From Roseobacter insulae (GTDB lineage Bacteria; Pseudomonadota; Alphaproteobacteria; Rhodobacterales; Rhodobacteraceae): a stretch of 64,000 nucleotides of DNA. The translations under genes were made by a program, and so were the position numbers. This document shows positions 52,725-62,383 of this stretch, piece by piece. Positions within the stretch are counted from its first letter, which is position 1; each line of letters starts with the position of its first letter. The notes below the pieces were generated by a model, which was not told where the DNA came from, made no database searches, and saw only the letters and a list, made by a program, of their open reading frames with translations. Where the stretch lies: the NCBI RefSeq assembly GCF_019375555.1, contig NZ_JAHXDN010000001.1, forward strand, positions 124,001 through 188,000, read 5' to 3'.

Positions 52725-53591
52725 ATGGATTGGATTGCAACACTCCTTCAAGGGCTTCTTCTGGGTGGCGTCTATGCGTTGTTTGCCATCGGCTTAAGTC
52801 TTGTTTTTGGCGTCATGCGGCTGGTGAACATTGCCCATGGTGATATGATCGTTTTGGCTGGCTTTGTCTCTTTTGCAGTGGTCGAGGTGTTGGGACTGGG
52901 TCCCATCTTGTCCCTCGCCATCGTCCTGCCGCTGTTTTTTGCGTTTGGCTATGTGCTCCAACTGGCTGTGCTTAACCGGACTTTGGGCGACGACCTGCTG
53001 CCGCCGATGATCGTAACCTTCGGTCTGGCCATTGTGATCCAGAACGGCTTGCTCCAAAGCTTTGCTGCGGACAGCCGCAAATTGAGCCTAGGTGAAGTCG
53101 AAACAGCAAGTATCGCACTTGGCACCGACATTGCGGTGGGGGTTTATCCGCTCATTATCTTTGCCACCGCGATTGTCACCATCCTCGCGCTGCAAGCACT
53201 GTTCTATGGCACGAAGATCGGGCGCGAATTCCGCGCAACGTCAGATGATCCCGAAGCGGCACGGCTGATGGGCATCAACACCAAACGCGTGTTCGCTGTG
53301 GCCACGGGCGTTGCGCTGGTTGTGATCGGCATTGCCGGTGTGCTGATGGCGATCCGGACTACGTTCGATCCACTGTCAGGACCTGTGCGCCTACTCTTTG
53401 CTTTTGAAGCGGTGATCATTGGCGGCTTGGGCAACATATGGGGCACGCTATTGGGTGGTGTCACGCTGGGCCTCGCGCAAGCCATCGGCGGTGCCATTGA
53501 TCCGCAATTCCAGGTCATGGCCGGTCACCTCGTCTTTCTCGCTATCCTGATCGTCCGGCCGCGCGGCTTTTTCCCTAAGGTAGCTCACTGA
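52725..53591 (+). CDS. Liv-type ABC permease (LivH-like)
   Basis: The 288-residue protein has about eight membrane helices and the LivH pattern (GGVYALFAIGLSLVFGVMRLVNIAHGD; FRATSDDPEAARLMGIN). It forms the channel with LivM. The stop overlaps the next start (TGATG). Confidence 0.93.
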   Translation: MDWIATLLQGLLLGGVYALFAIGLSLVFGVMRLVNIAHGDMIVLAGFVSFAVVEVLGLGPILSLAIVLPLFFAFGYVLQLAVLNRTLGDDLLPPMIVTFGLAIVIQNGLLQSFAADSRKLSLGEVETASIALGTDIAVGVYPLIIFATAIVTILALQALFYGTKIGREFRATSDDPEAARLMGINTKRVFAVATGVALVVIGIAGVLMAIRTTFDPLSGPVRLLFAFEAVIIGGLGNIWGTLLGGVTLGLAQAIGGAIDPQFQVMAGHLVFLAILIVRPRGFFPKVAH

Positions 53592-54658
53592 TGACCCAAC
53601 CGTCCTATCGCATTGAACGCGCCACGCGCAGTTCGACCATTGGCCTCGCAGTTCTGGGGCTTGGGCTGATCGGCCTGCTGCTTTTGCCCCTGACCGGCGA
53701 CCGGGCCACCATGCGCCTGATCGTCGAGATCGCCTATTTCCTTGCGCTGGCGCAAATGTGGAACCTGCTTGCTGGTTATGCGGGGCTTTTGTCCGTGGGC
53801 CAGCACGCGTTCATCGGCTTTGGCGGCTATATGCTTTTTGCCCTTGTCGCCCATGCCGGGTTTTCACCGATCTATTCGTTGCCGATCGCAGGATTGCTCA
53901 GCGGGCTCATTTCGATCCCGGTCGCTATCCTTATGTTCCGCCTCTCTGGTCCTTACTTTGCAATCGGCACATGGGTCGTGGCCGAAGTGTTTAAGCTCGC
54001 TTTTTTCGAGGTACCTGCCCTGGGCGGGGGATCGGGGATGAGCCTACCGTTGCAAGCGGTGCGCGACATCGCCCCGTCGGCGCAGGGGCGCGAGTTGATC
54101 ATCTACATCAGCGCGCTTGCCATTGCCGTGGCATCGGTCGTGGCGGTTTATGCCCTGCTGCGGTCGCGCTATGGCCTTGCTCTGACAGCCATCAGGGACA
54201 GCGAGCGCGCCTCAGCGTCGGTCGGCGTCGATACGTTCCGCCTGAAACTTGGGGTCTTTGTGGCCGTCGCCGCCTTCACCGGCATGATCGGCGCGCTGAT
54301 CTTCTTGCAAAAGCTTCGTATCTCTCCCGTTGCCGCCTTTGATGTTATGGAATGGTCGGCGGCCATCATCTTCATCGTTGTCATTGGCGGTATCGGCCGG
54401 ATCGAAGGGCCCTTTGTCGGTATCGCGATCTTCTTCCTGTTACGGGAAACGACATCAGACTTTGGCGCTTGGTACCTGATCCTTCTGGGGCTGCTGGCGA
54501 TCGCCATCATGCTCTTCGCGCGCCAGGGCATTTGGGGTCTCATCGCAGACAGGTACCGGATCAACGTCTTTCCTGTGGAGCGACAAGTCCATCTGGATGA
54601 CCACCGCCAAAGGCAAGCGTCCTCCACTTCACTCACACCAACTTCGGAGAAACACTAA
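53591..54658 (+). CDS. Liv-type ABC permease (LivM-like)
   Basis: The 355-residue protein matches LivM (LAQMWNLLAGYAGLLSVGQHAF; IRDSERASASVGVDTFRLKL). It completes the five-gene transporter. Its stop overlaps the start of the isomerase gene, showing that the transporter and the enzymes are one transcriptional unit. Confidence 0.93.
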   Translation: MTQPSYRIERATRSSTIGLAVLGLGLIGLLLLPLTGDRATMRLIVEIAYFLALAQMWNLLAGYAGLLSVGQHAFIGFGGYMLFALVAHAGFSPIYSLPIAGLLSGLISIPVAILMFRLSGPYFAIGTWVVAEVFKLAFFEVPALGGGSGMSLPLQAVRDIAPSAQGRELIIYISALAIAVASVVAVYALLRSRYGLALTAIRDSERASASVGVDTFRLKLGVFVAVAAFTGMIGALIFLQKLRISPVAAFDVMEWSAAIIFIVVIGGIGRIEGPFVGIAIFFLLRETTSDFGAWYLILLGLLAIAIMLFARQGIWGLIADRYRINVFPVERQVHLDDHRQRQASSTSLTPTSEKH

Positions 54659-55545
54659 TGACACATGACCGGAACAACTATCTTCTGTGGCAGGGCACCA
54701 TTCGTGAATTGCCTCTTGCTGAACAGCTCCGCGTGGCGCGTGAAACAGGATTTGGTAAAATCTCGGTAACGCCCTTTCACCTGGACATGTGGATGAACGA
54801 AGGCACCTCGGCCGCTGACATGAAGGCGATGGCGGCTGATCACGACGTCAAGCTGAGCCACCTTGATCCGTTGACCCGCTGGGCCCCTAAATGGAAGCCA
54901 GACAATGTGGCGGATGAATTCCTGCCGTTCCTTGGTTTTGAGACAGACCGTTTCTTTGAAATCGCGGAAGAGTTCGAGTGCGAAAGCATGTCGACGATTT
55001 GCTGTTTCCCTGCGGGTACAGTGAACCGGCAGCAATTGACCGACGCCTTCGCTGAGATCTGCGACAGGGCCGCAGAACGCGGGATCGTATGCCACCTTGA
55101 ATTCATCCCGTTCTGGGGTTTGTTCGATCTGAACATGGCCTGGCAGGTGATCCGTGACACTGACAAGCCTGGTGCAGGAATTGTATTTGACTACTGGCAT
55201 TTCATGCGTGGCAACCCAGATTTGGAATTGTTGGCCTCCATCCCGGGTGACAGGATCGCGTCTGTTCAACTGGCCGACGCCACAGCCACATATCCTGAAG
55301 ATCGAAGCCCTGTCGATGACTGCTTGAATTGGCGCGTGCCGTGTGGCGAAGGCGACTTTCCAGTCACTGAAATCACCAAGACAATCGCCGACATTGGCGG
55401 GCTGCGTAATGTTGGACCAGAAATCTTCTCTGCCAAGTTCGATGCGATGACGGCGGATGAAATCATCGAGTCAATCCGCGACTTTTTCCCCAAAGCGTTG
55501 GACGCAGCAGGCGTACGAAACGGGTACATGCCGAAGGCTGCATGA
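54658..55545 (+). CDS. TIM-barrel sugar-isomerase-like protein (paralogue 2)
   Basis: The 295-residue protein belongs to the same xylose-isomerase-like family as the protein at 48837, with HLEFIPFWGLF, GIVFDYWHFMRGN and SVQLADA in corresponding places and a shared tail VGPEIFSAKFDAMTADEII. Both operons thus contain one paralogue, suggesting two related steps or two partially redundant enzymes in the same pathway. The chemistry is unknown. Confidence 0.85.
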   Translation: MTHDRNNYLLWQGTIRELPLAEQLRVARETGFGKISVTPFHLDMWMNEGTSAADMKAMAADHDVKLSHLDPLTRWAPKWKPDNVADEFLPFLGFETDRFFEIAEEFECESMSTICCFPAGTVNRQQLTDAFAEICDRAAERGIVCHLEFIPFWGLFDLNMAWQVIRDTDKPGAGIVFDYWHFMRGNPDLELLASIPGDRIASVQLADATATYPEDRSPVDDCLNWRVPCGEGDFPVTEITKTIADIGGLRNVGPEIFSAKFDAMTADEIIESIRDFFPKALDAAGVRNGYMPKAA

Positions 55546-55579
55546 TCGACAGAAACTGACGGAAAAGGGAGGAGACGTC

Positions 55580-56443
55580 ATGACACTAATCACTAATCAC
55601 AAAGCGGACATCAAGGATATCCGCATGCATTATTCGATGGCGGGAGATGGTCCCGCCATCGTCCTGATCCATGGCTGGCCACATACCAATTTTGGCTGGC
55701 GCGAGGTGCAAGAGCGGTTGGCGGACAAGTTCACTGTCATAGCGCCCGACATCCGGGGGGCAGGCTACACCACACGCCCCGAAACCGGATATGATGGTGA
55801 CAACCTTGCAGACGACATCCGGACGCTGGTTAAGGATCACTTGGGCCATGACAAAGTAGTTGTGGTCGGTCACGACTGGGGGGCGGTATGGGCCTATCAC
55901 TATGCCGCGCAGTTCCGTGATGAGGTGGTCGGCCTCGCCAATTTCGAAATGATGATTCCCGGTACGGGTGGTCATGAGGCCGGTATGCAGCCGCAGCCTG
56001 ACGGCAAGTTCTTTTGGCACATGAACTGGCACTCGGTACCGACCTACCCCGAAGAGATGATCCGCGGCGATATCCGGCGTTACCTCGACTACTACTATAC
56101 CGAGTTCAGCTATAACCCACATGCCGTGACGCTTGAGGCGCTGAACGAATACGAACGCGCCTTTACGCAGTTCGGCTCTCTACGCTCGGGCCTTGAAATC
56201 TACAAGAAATTCTGGACCCACGCCGAACAGGCCAAAGAGCACATGAAGTCTAAGCTTGAGATGCCTGTTATCGCCTGGGGCGGAGCTGCACTGATGAACA
56301 ATTGGTGCGTTGAGTCGATGGAAAAACTCGCCAACGACGTCAGCGGTGGCGGCATCCCCGAATGTGGTCACTGGGTCGCCGAAGAACAGCCGGACTTTGT
56401 CGCCAATGAAATCCGAAGTCTTGCCGAAAAGGCATTTGCCTAA
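55580..56443 (+). CDS. Alpha/beta hydrolase (epoxide-hydrolase/dehalogenase-like)
   Basis: The 287-residue protein has HGWPHTNFGWREV (oxyanion hole), the nucleophile motif VVGHDWGAVWAY with Asp as nucleophile, and a C-terminal His in ECGHWVAEEQP. An Asp nucleophile is typical of epoxide hydrolases and haloalkane/haloacetate dehalogenases, not of esterases. GGGAGGAGA precedes the ATG. A perfect hairpin follows the gene. Confidence 0.88.
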   Translation: MTLITNHKADIKDIRMHYSMAGDGPAIVLIHGWPHTNFGWREVQERLADKFTVIAPDIRGAGYTTRPETGYDGDNLADDIRTLVKDHLGHDKVVVVGHDWGAVWAYHYAAQFRDEVVGLANFEMMIPGTGGHEAGMQPQPDGKFFWHMNWHSVPTYPEEMIRGDIRRYLDYYYTEFSYNPHAVTLEALNEYERAFTQFGSLRSGLEIYKKFWTHAEQAKEHMKSKLEMPVIAWGGAALMNNWCVESMEKLANDVSGGGIPECGHWVAEEQPDFVANEIRSLAEKAFA

Positions 56444-56456
56444 CCGAACACGATTT

Positions 56457-56476
56457 GGCGCAGGTCTCCCTGCGCC
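56457..56476 (+). terminator. Perfect hairpin between hydrolase and dioxygenase genes
   Basis: GGCGCAGG pairs fully with CCTGCGCC around TCTC. There is no T-run, so it may protect or attenuate the mRNA rather than end it. Confidence 0.5.
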
Positions 56477-56510
56477 AGCCAAACCCTTTCACATGAATGG
56501 AGATCCTTCG

Positions 56511-57416
56511 ATGGATGGAGCACTAAAAACCACCCCGGATATGATCACGGAGATCGTGCTCAAATCCTATGAGAACGCGCCTGATCCACGGATGAACCTG
56601 ATCCTGCAAGAGTTGATTAAAGCGTTGCACGGATTTGCAAAGGCGGTCGAACTGAAGCCCGATGAGTTACTGGCCGCAACCGAGTTTCTGACCCGCACCG
56701 GTCACATCAGCGACGCTAAACGGCATGAGTTCATCCTTATGTCCGATGTGCTGGGTCTGACCATGCTGGTCGAGACGATGAATGACGATTTACCCGAGGG
56801 CGCATTTGAACCTTCGGTCCTGGGACCGTTCTATCGCGAAGGCTCGCCCGAGATTGCGCATTACGACAACATCTCACGGGGTGACAATGACGGGCTACCC
56901 GCACTGGTGACGGGCCATGTGCTCGATATTGACGGTGCCCCGGTGGGCAACGCGCTGCTGGACATCTGGCAGACCAACAACAATGGGCTTTATGAAAACA
57001 TGGACGACAACCAGCCCGACTACAACCTGCGGGGGCAGCTGAGGACTGACGCAGATGGCAACTTCGCCTTCTGGACGGTCAAACCCGAGGCCTACCCGAT
57101 CCCAACGGACGGACCCGTCGGAGATCTGCTCGAGGCCGGGGCGCGGCATAACATGCGTCCCGCGCATATCCACTTCATCGTGTCCGCGCCTGGCTTCAAG
57201 TCGATTGTGTCTGAGCTCTTTGCCCGAGAGGATCAATACATCGAGGGCGATGCAGTCTTTGGCGTCAAGGACAGCCTTTTGGTGGATTTCGTTGAGGCGG
57301 ACGAACCGGAAACGGCTGGGACATACGATATGCCCAATCCGTTCTGGCGCATGCATTATGACTTTGTGCTGGTTCCGGGTGACCGCGCTACTCACTCGTT
57401 TTCGACCTCCCGCTAA
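56511..57416 (+). CDS. Hydroxyquinol/intradiol ring-cleaving dioxygenase
   Basis: The 301-residue protein has the intradiol dioxygenase N-terminal helical domain (KALHGFAKAVELKPDELLAA) and the catalytic domain with the iron-ligand set: Tyr in GLYEN and YNLRGQ regions and the pair in RPAHIHFIV. Its neighbour, a maleylacetate reductase, points to hydroxyquinol 1,2-dioxygenase, which yields maleylacetate, rather than a catechol enzyme. The start follows GGAGA by nine bases; an ATG 18 bases earlier is less suitable. Confidence 0.88.
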   Translation: MDGALKTTPDMITEIVLKSYENAPDPRMNLILQELIKALHGFAKAVELKPDELLAATEFLTRTGHISDAKRHEFILMSDVLGLTMLVETMNDDLPEGAFEPSVLGPFYREGSPEIAHYDNISRGDNDGLPALVTGHVLDIDGAPVGNALLDIWQTNNNGLYENMDDNQPDYNLRGQLRTDADGNFAFWTVKPEAYPIPTDGPVGDLLEAGARHNMRPAHIHFIVSAPGFKSIVSELFAREDQYIEGDAVFGVKDSLLVDFVEADEPETAGTYDMPNPFWRMHYDFVLVPGDRATHSFSTSR

Positions 57417-57419
57417 GAC

Positions 57420-58475
57420 ATGGAAGGGTTTCTCTATACCGCTGGGCCTGTACGTGTCCTGTTCGAAAAGGGCGGCCTGAGTCAAGCCGGCGCGGAGCTT
57501 GATCATCTGGCCGTCAAACGCGCGTTGGTGCTCAGCACACCACAGCAGGCCGATGACGCCACAGCATTGGCGCGCAGCATGGGCGACCGATGCGCAGGCG
57601 TTTTCGACGGTGCGGCGATGCATACACCGGTTGACGTGACCGACCGCGCCATGGCGCTGGTGGAAAAGGAACGGGTTGACGGTCTTGTCGCGTTTGGCGG
57701 TGGGTCCACCATCGGCCTGGGCAAGGCCATTGCTCTGCGCACTGATTTGCCGCAACTGGCGATCCCGACCACCTATGCCGGATCTGAAATGACGCCGATC
57801 ATCGGCCAGACCGAAGGCGGGAAAAAGACCACACAGACCACGCCCAAGGTCCTGCCGGAAACTGTGATCTACGATCCCGCGCTGACTTATACCCTGCCCT
57901 CCTTCATTGCCGGACCGTCAGCGGTCAATGCGCTGGCGCACTCGGTCGAAGCGCTTTATGCCCAGAACCGAAACCCAGTCACCTTGATGCAAGCTGAGGC
58001 GTCGATCGCAGCCATCGGACGGGCCGTTCCCGGACTGATGGGCGATAAACTGGACGAGGACGCGCGTGCTGAAGCCTTTTATGGCGCCTGGCTGGCGGGC
58101 ACGTGCCTGGCCAGTGTCGGAATGGCGATTCATCACAAAATCTGCCACACGCTAGGTGGCTCGTTCGATCTGAATCACGCGGACATTCACTGTCTGATGA
58201 TCCCCTACACCGCTGCATTTAACCGTGATCATGCGCCCGAGGCGATGGCCGCCATTGCCCGCGCCTTGTGCACCAATGATCCGATAGGCGGTCTTTTTGA
58301 TCTCATGCAGACCGCTGCGTCCAAGAAGAATCTAAAATCCTTTGGGTTGACGACAGATGACATTGAAAGGGCCGCGGATCTGGCCGTTGAACGCGCTTAT
58401 TACAACCCGCGCCCTGTCACGCGGGACGATGTCGCGGCCATGTTGCATGCCGCATTCGACGGGGCACGACCATGA
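57420..58475 (+). CDS. Maleylacetate reductase
   Basis: The 351-residue protein belongs to the iron-containing alcohol dehydrogenase fold (GGGSTIGLGKAIALR nucleotide loop; IPTTYAGSEMTPIIGQT; HHKICHTLGGSFDLNHADIH). The pattern is that of maleylacetate reductase, which converts maleylacetate to 3-oxoadipate with NADH. It lies directly behind the dioxygenase gene and overlaps the glutathione reductase start by four bases. Confidence 0.9.
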   Translation: MEGFLYTAGPVRVLFEKGGLSQAGAELDHLAVKRALVLSTPQQADDATALARSMGDRCAGVFDGAAMHTPVDVTDRAMALVEKERVDGLVAFGGGSTIGLGKAIALRTDLPQLAIPTTYAGSEMTPIIGQTEGGKKTTQTTPKVLPETVIYDPALTYTLPSFIAGPSAVNALAHSVEALYAQNRNPVTLMQAEASIAAIGRAVPGLMGDKLDEDARAEAFYGAWLAGTCLASVGMAIHHKICHTLGGSFDLNHADIHCLMIPYTAAFNRDHAPEAMAAIARALCTNDPIGGLFDLMQTAASKKNLKSFGLTTDDIERAADLAVERAYYNPRPVTRDDVAAMLHAAFDGARP

Positions 58476-59863
58476 CCAAAGTGGACTATGACCTCTTTGT
58501 CATCGGCGGCGGGTCTGGCGGCGTACGTGCGGCCAAGGTGGCCAGCGCGCTTGGCAAGAAAGTGGCTGTGGCAGAAGAGTTCCGGTTTGGCGGTACCTGT
58601 GTAATCCGTGGATGCGTGCCCAAGAAACTCTTTGTCTACGCATCCCAAGCTGGCGCGCAGGCGCGAACGTCCTCCTCCTTTGGATGGACGGCGGCGAAAC
58701 CCGAATTTTGTTGGAATACATTGCGCAACGCTAAGGAGACTGAAATCACCCGCCTCGAAGGGTTGTACCGCACCGGGGTCGGTTTCGCGGGGGCCGAGAT
58801 CATCGACGACCGTGCCGAATTGATCGGAGAGGGTCGGGTCCGCCTGGTGCGGCAAAACCGGACAATCAAGGCACGCCACATCCTTATTGCCACGGGCGCG
58901 ACACCGGCGCGTATGATGGGCATGCCTGGGGACGAGCTGTGCGTGACCTCGGATGAAATGTTTGATCTGCCCGATCTTCCCAAATCCGCTGTCGTGGTTG
59001 GCGGCGGCTATATAGCGGTTGAATTCGCGGGTATCCTCAACGGCCTCGGCGTTGACACCACTTTGGTCTACCGCGGTGATAAGGTGCTGCGTGGTTTTGA
59101 CGACGACGTCCGCGACGACCTTATGGCAGCGATGGCCGCCAAGGGGATCCGGCTTCGCATGAACAGCACGCCTACAGCTGTCGCGGTGCGCGACGATGGC
59201 GGACGCGATATCCTTTTGTCCGATGGCGCGGTTCTAAGTGCGGGCTTGGTGATGCTGGCGATCGGCAGGAACGCCAATACCGCGCGCCTGGGTCTGGAAG
59301 CTGCGGGCGTCGACACGACACCTGATGGTCGTGTCATGATCGATGAACTTGGCCAAAGCACCGTCGTAGGTGTGCATGCGCTCGGCGATGTGACGAACCG
59401 CGAACAGCTGACACCGGTCGCTATTCACGAGGCGATATGTTGGGTGCGCACGATTTTTGGGGGTGAGCCGACAATACCAGACCGTAGCGACATCGCTACG
59501 GCAGTGTTTTCCCAGCCTGAAATAGGCTGCATCGGTCTGACCGAGGCCGAAGCGCGAGAGAGGTTGCCTGCTGTGAATGTGTTCAGCACACGGTTTCGTC
59601 CGATGAAAGCTACGCTCACAGGCGATCCAACGCGGATGATGATGAAGGTCGTGGTCGACGCGAACACTGACCGTGTCGTCGGAGTCCACCTTCTGGGGGA
59701 AGGCGCTGCCGAGATGATCCAATTAATCGGTGTCGCGCTTAAGGCAGGAGCAACCAAAGCAGATTTTGACGCCACGATGGCTGTCCATCCAACCGCTGCT
59801 GAAGAGCTGGTCACGATGTACGCCCCGACGCGCACGTACCGCACAGAAAAAGACGTCGCCTGA
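58472..59863 (+). CDS. gor: Glutathione-disulfide reductase
   Basis: The 463-residue flavoprotein has FAD site VIGGGSGGVRAAKVA, redox-active disulfide GGTCVIRGCVPKKL, NADPH site VVGGGYIAVEFAGIL and C-terminal HPTAAEELVTM with the catalytic His. It regenerates glutathione using NADPH. Its presence inside a ring-cleavage operon implies that the pathway consumes or oxidises glutathione, which fits the GST gene of the divergent operon. Confidence 0.93.
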   Translation: MTKVDYDLFVIGGGSGGVRAAKVASALGKKVAVAEEFRFGGTCVIRGCVPKKLFVYASQAGAQARTSSSFGWTAAKPEFCWNTLRNAKETEITRLEGLYRTGVGFAGAEIIDDRAELIGEGRVRLVRQNRTIKARHILIATGATPARMMGMPGDELCVTSDEMFDLPDLPKSAVVVGGGYIAVEFAGILNGLGVDTTLVYRGDKVLRGFDDDVRDDLMAAMAAKGIRLRMNSTPTAVAVRDDGGRDILLSDGAVLSAGLVMLAIGRNANTARLGLEAAGVDTTPDGRVMIDELGQSTVVGVHALGDVTNREQLTPVAIHEAICWVRTIFGGEPTIPDRSDIATAVFSQPEIGCIGLTEAEARERLPAVNVFSTRFRPMKATLTGDPTRMMMKVVVDANTDRVVGVHLLGEGAAEMIQLIGVALKAGATKADFDATMAVHPTAAEELVTMYAPTRTYRTEKDVA

Positions 59864-59876
59864 GGAGGAAAACGCG

Positions 59877-61661
59877 ATGAATACTCTTGCAACAGATGTC
59901 CTGATTGTGGGCAGCGGTCCCGCCGGGGGCACAATGGCCGTGGCGCTGGCCACCTATGGGATCAAGGTGACGGTCATCAACCGCTATCGCTGGACCAGCC
60001 CGACACCGCGCGCCCACATCACGAACCAGCGCACGATGGAAATCCTGCGAGATTTCGGGCTGGAGGACGCAGCGATGGAGGATGCCGCCCCTCAGGAGCT
60101 CATGGCTAATTCCGTGTTCTGCAGTAGCCTCGCCGGGCAGGAATACGGGCGCATACTGGCTTGGGGCAACCACCCGCAACGGAAGGCTGACTACACCATG
60201 GCAAGCCCCACTTCGATGTGCGATCTGCCGCAAACCTACATGGAGCCGCTCCTCGTCTCAAACGCCTTGAAACGGGGCGCGAAAGTGCGGTTCAACACGG
60301 TCTTTATATCCTACGAAGAGACATCGGATGGCGTGCTTGTCCAAGCAGAGGACAGCGAAACCGGCGCCCCTTTACAGATCAAGGCAAAGTACCTGGTTGG
60401 GGCAGATGGAGGAAACTCGATTGTCGCTGTACAGGCTGGTCTGCCCTTCGAAGGGGCGATGGGCATTGCCGGGTCGATGAACATCGAATTCGAGGCCGAC
60501 CTGTCCGCGCTGACAGCGCACCGTCCCAGTGTCCTGTATTGCGTGATCCGACCCGGCTCGGGCGTAGGCGGTGTCGGGATGGGCATCGTGCGAATGGTGC
60601 GACCTTGGAATAAATGGCTGATCGTCTACGGGTACGACATTGAGGCCGGGCCGCCCGAGATGACCGACGACTATGCGACCAGCATTATTCGTGAATTGAC
60701 CGGTTTGCCCGATCTTGAGCCAAAAATCACAGGGACGTCGCTCTGGACAGTGAACAACTACTGGGCGACGCAATTGTCGGCGGGCCGGGTGTTTTGCGTT
60801 GGCGATGCTGTGCATCGCCATCCGCCAACGAATGGCTTGGGATCGAACACCTCGATGCAAGACAGCTATAACTTGGCGTGGAAACTGGCGATGGTTCTCA
60901 AAGGTCAGGCCGGTGAACCGCTGCTTGACAGCTACAACGCTGAGCGCGCGCCGGTCGCCGAACAGATAGTATCACGCGCGATCAGGTCGATCCAAGAGTA
61001 CGGGCCGATCTTTGGTGCGTTGGGCCTTGGTCCGGACGTGCCCGACGACGCCGCGTCGACGGCGCTGGCAACCCTGTCTTCGGATGATGACGCTGGGCAA
61101 AACCGGCGCATCGCGTTGCGGGCCGCGCTAGACGCCAAGTCGTATGAGTACAACGCCCACGGTGTGGAATTGAACCAGCGCTACAACTCATCCGCAACGG
61201 TCGAAGACAGCACCGCGATGCCGGCCCCTGCGGACGCAGATCGTGATGCGGAACTCTATTACATTGCCACGACAGCGCCCGGAGCCAAGATACCGCATGC
61301 TTGGCTTGAGACAGAAACCCACTTGATTTCCTCGCACGATCTGATTGGACACGGCCGCTTTACCTTGCTGACCGGGATCGGTGGGAAGGCCTGGCTGGCG
61401 GCGGTTGAACAGATCGCAGCGTCCGAAGACCTGCCACTGCAAGGTTTTGCCATCGGCATTGGCCAAACCTATCAGGACCCTTACGGTGACTGGCAACGCC
61501 AACGGGAGATCGACGAGGACGGTTGCGTTCTCGTGCGCCCAGATGGATATGTCGCCTGGCGCCAGAAAAGCCTAAGCGATGCCCCGGAAACAGCTCTACG
61601 CACCGTCCTGCAATTAGTTCTATCGCGAAATGTCACAACGCCCGTAGCCGAGCCTGCGTGA
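59877..61661 (+). CDS. TfdB-like FAD-dependent phenol hydroxylase
   Basis: The 594-residue protein is a class A flavin monooxygenase: GXGXXG in VLIVGSGPAGGTMAVAL, the second FAD motif VFCVGDAVHRHPPTNGLGSN, and a C-terminal thioredoxin-like domain. The segments PRAHITNQRTMEILRDFGLED and ASPTSMCDLPQTYMEPLL resemble 2,4-dichlorophenol 6-monooxygenase (TfdB). It would ortho-hydroxylate a phenol, for example resorcinol or a chlorophenol, to supply the dioxygenase. A strong GAGGAGG precedes the ATG. Its stop overlaps the next start. Confidence 0.9.
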   Translation: MNTLATDVLIVGSGPAGGTMAVALATYGIKVTVINRYRWTSPTPRAHITNQRTMEILRDFGLEDAAMEDAAPQELMANSVFCSSLAGQEYGRILAWGNHPQRKADYTMASPTSMCDLPQTYMEPLLVSNALKRGAKVRFNTVFISYEETSDGVLVQAEDSETGAPLQIKAKYLVGADGGNSIVAVQAGLPFEGAMGIAGSMNIEFEADLSALTAHRPSVLYCVIRPGSGVGGVGMGIVRMVRPWNKWLIVYGYDIEAGPPEMTDDYATSIIRELTGLPDLEPKITGTSLWTVNNYWATQLSAGRVFCVGDAVHRHPPTNGLGSNTSMQDSYNLAWKLAMVLKGQAGEPLLDSYNAERAPVAEQIVSRAIRSIQEYGPIFGALGLGPDVPDDAASTALATLSSDDDAGQNRRIALRAALDAKSYEYNAHGVELNQRYNSSATVEDSTAMPAPADADRDAELYYIATTAPGAKIPHAWLETETHLISSHDLIGHGRFTLLTGIGGKAWLAAVEQIAASEDLPLQGFAIGIGQTYQDPYGDWQRQREIDEDGCVLVRPDGYVAWRQKSLSDAPETALRTVLQLVLSRNVTTPVAEPA

Positions 61662-62383
61662 TGGTAGAGATTGCGGCACAGATCGGTGATACGCTGTCCG
61701 ACATACCAGACGGCGCGCGCCTCATGATCGGCGGCTTTGGCGGCTCCGGCGCACCTATCGAGTTGATTCACGCGTTGATCGACAGATTCAACACGACAGG
61801 GCAGCCCAAGAACCTGACCGTGATCAACAACAATGCAGGAAATGGCGGCGTTGGTATCGCCGCGATGATAAGTGCAGGAATGGTGGCCAAGATGGTCTGC
61901 TCTTTCCCAAGATCAGCAGATGCTGTCGCGTTCGGCACAGCCTATATGAATGGCGACATCGAACTCGAGTTGGTACCCCAAGGCACCTTGGCCGAACGCA
62001 TTCGCGCCGGCGGTGCCGGAATCCCCGCCTTTTATACGCCAACAAGCTTTGGAACCGACCTGGCAATTGGCAAAGCGACAGAAGAGTTCGAAGGCAAAAT
62101 GTATGTCCGCGAACGTTGGCTCAAGGCCGACTTTGCCCTGATCAAAGCGGAATGCGCAGACAGGCTGGGCAACCTCACATACCGTATGGCTGCGCGGAAT
62201 TTCGCTCCGCTTATGGCGATGGCCGCAGAGGTCACGATTGCACAGACGCGCACCCTGTTGGACCCGGGCGGGATCGACCCGCAAGAGGTGATCACGCAGG
62301 GCATCTTTGTCGACCGGCTGATCGCTGTGCCGTCCCCTGAACAGGAAGAGGCCTTAGTGCGCGACGAAGTGAACTACGCATGA
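61661..62383 (+). CDS. pcaI: 3-oxoadipate CoA-transferase subunit A
   Basis: The 240-residue protein matches the alpha subunit of CoA transferase family I (GARLMIGGFGGSGAPIELIHALI; SFGTDLAIGKATEEFEGK). With subunit B it transfers CoA from succinyl-CoA to 3-oxoadipate. The start overlaps the hydroxylase stop (TGATG), and the stop overlaps the subunit B start. Confidence 0.92.
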   Translation: MVEIAAQIGDTLSDIPDGARLMIGGFGGSGAPIELIHALIDRFNTTGQPKNLTVINNNAGNGGVGIAAMISAGMVAKMVCSFPRSADAVAFGTAYMNGDIELELVPQGTLAERIRAGGAGIPAFYTPTSFGTDLAIGKATEEFEGKMYVRERWLKADFALIKAECADRLGNLTYRMAARNFAPLMAMAAEVTIAQTRTLLDPGGIDPQEVITQGIFVDRLIAVPSPEQEEALVRDEVNYA

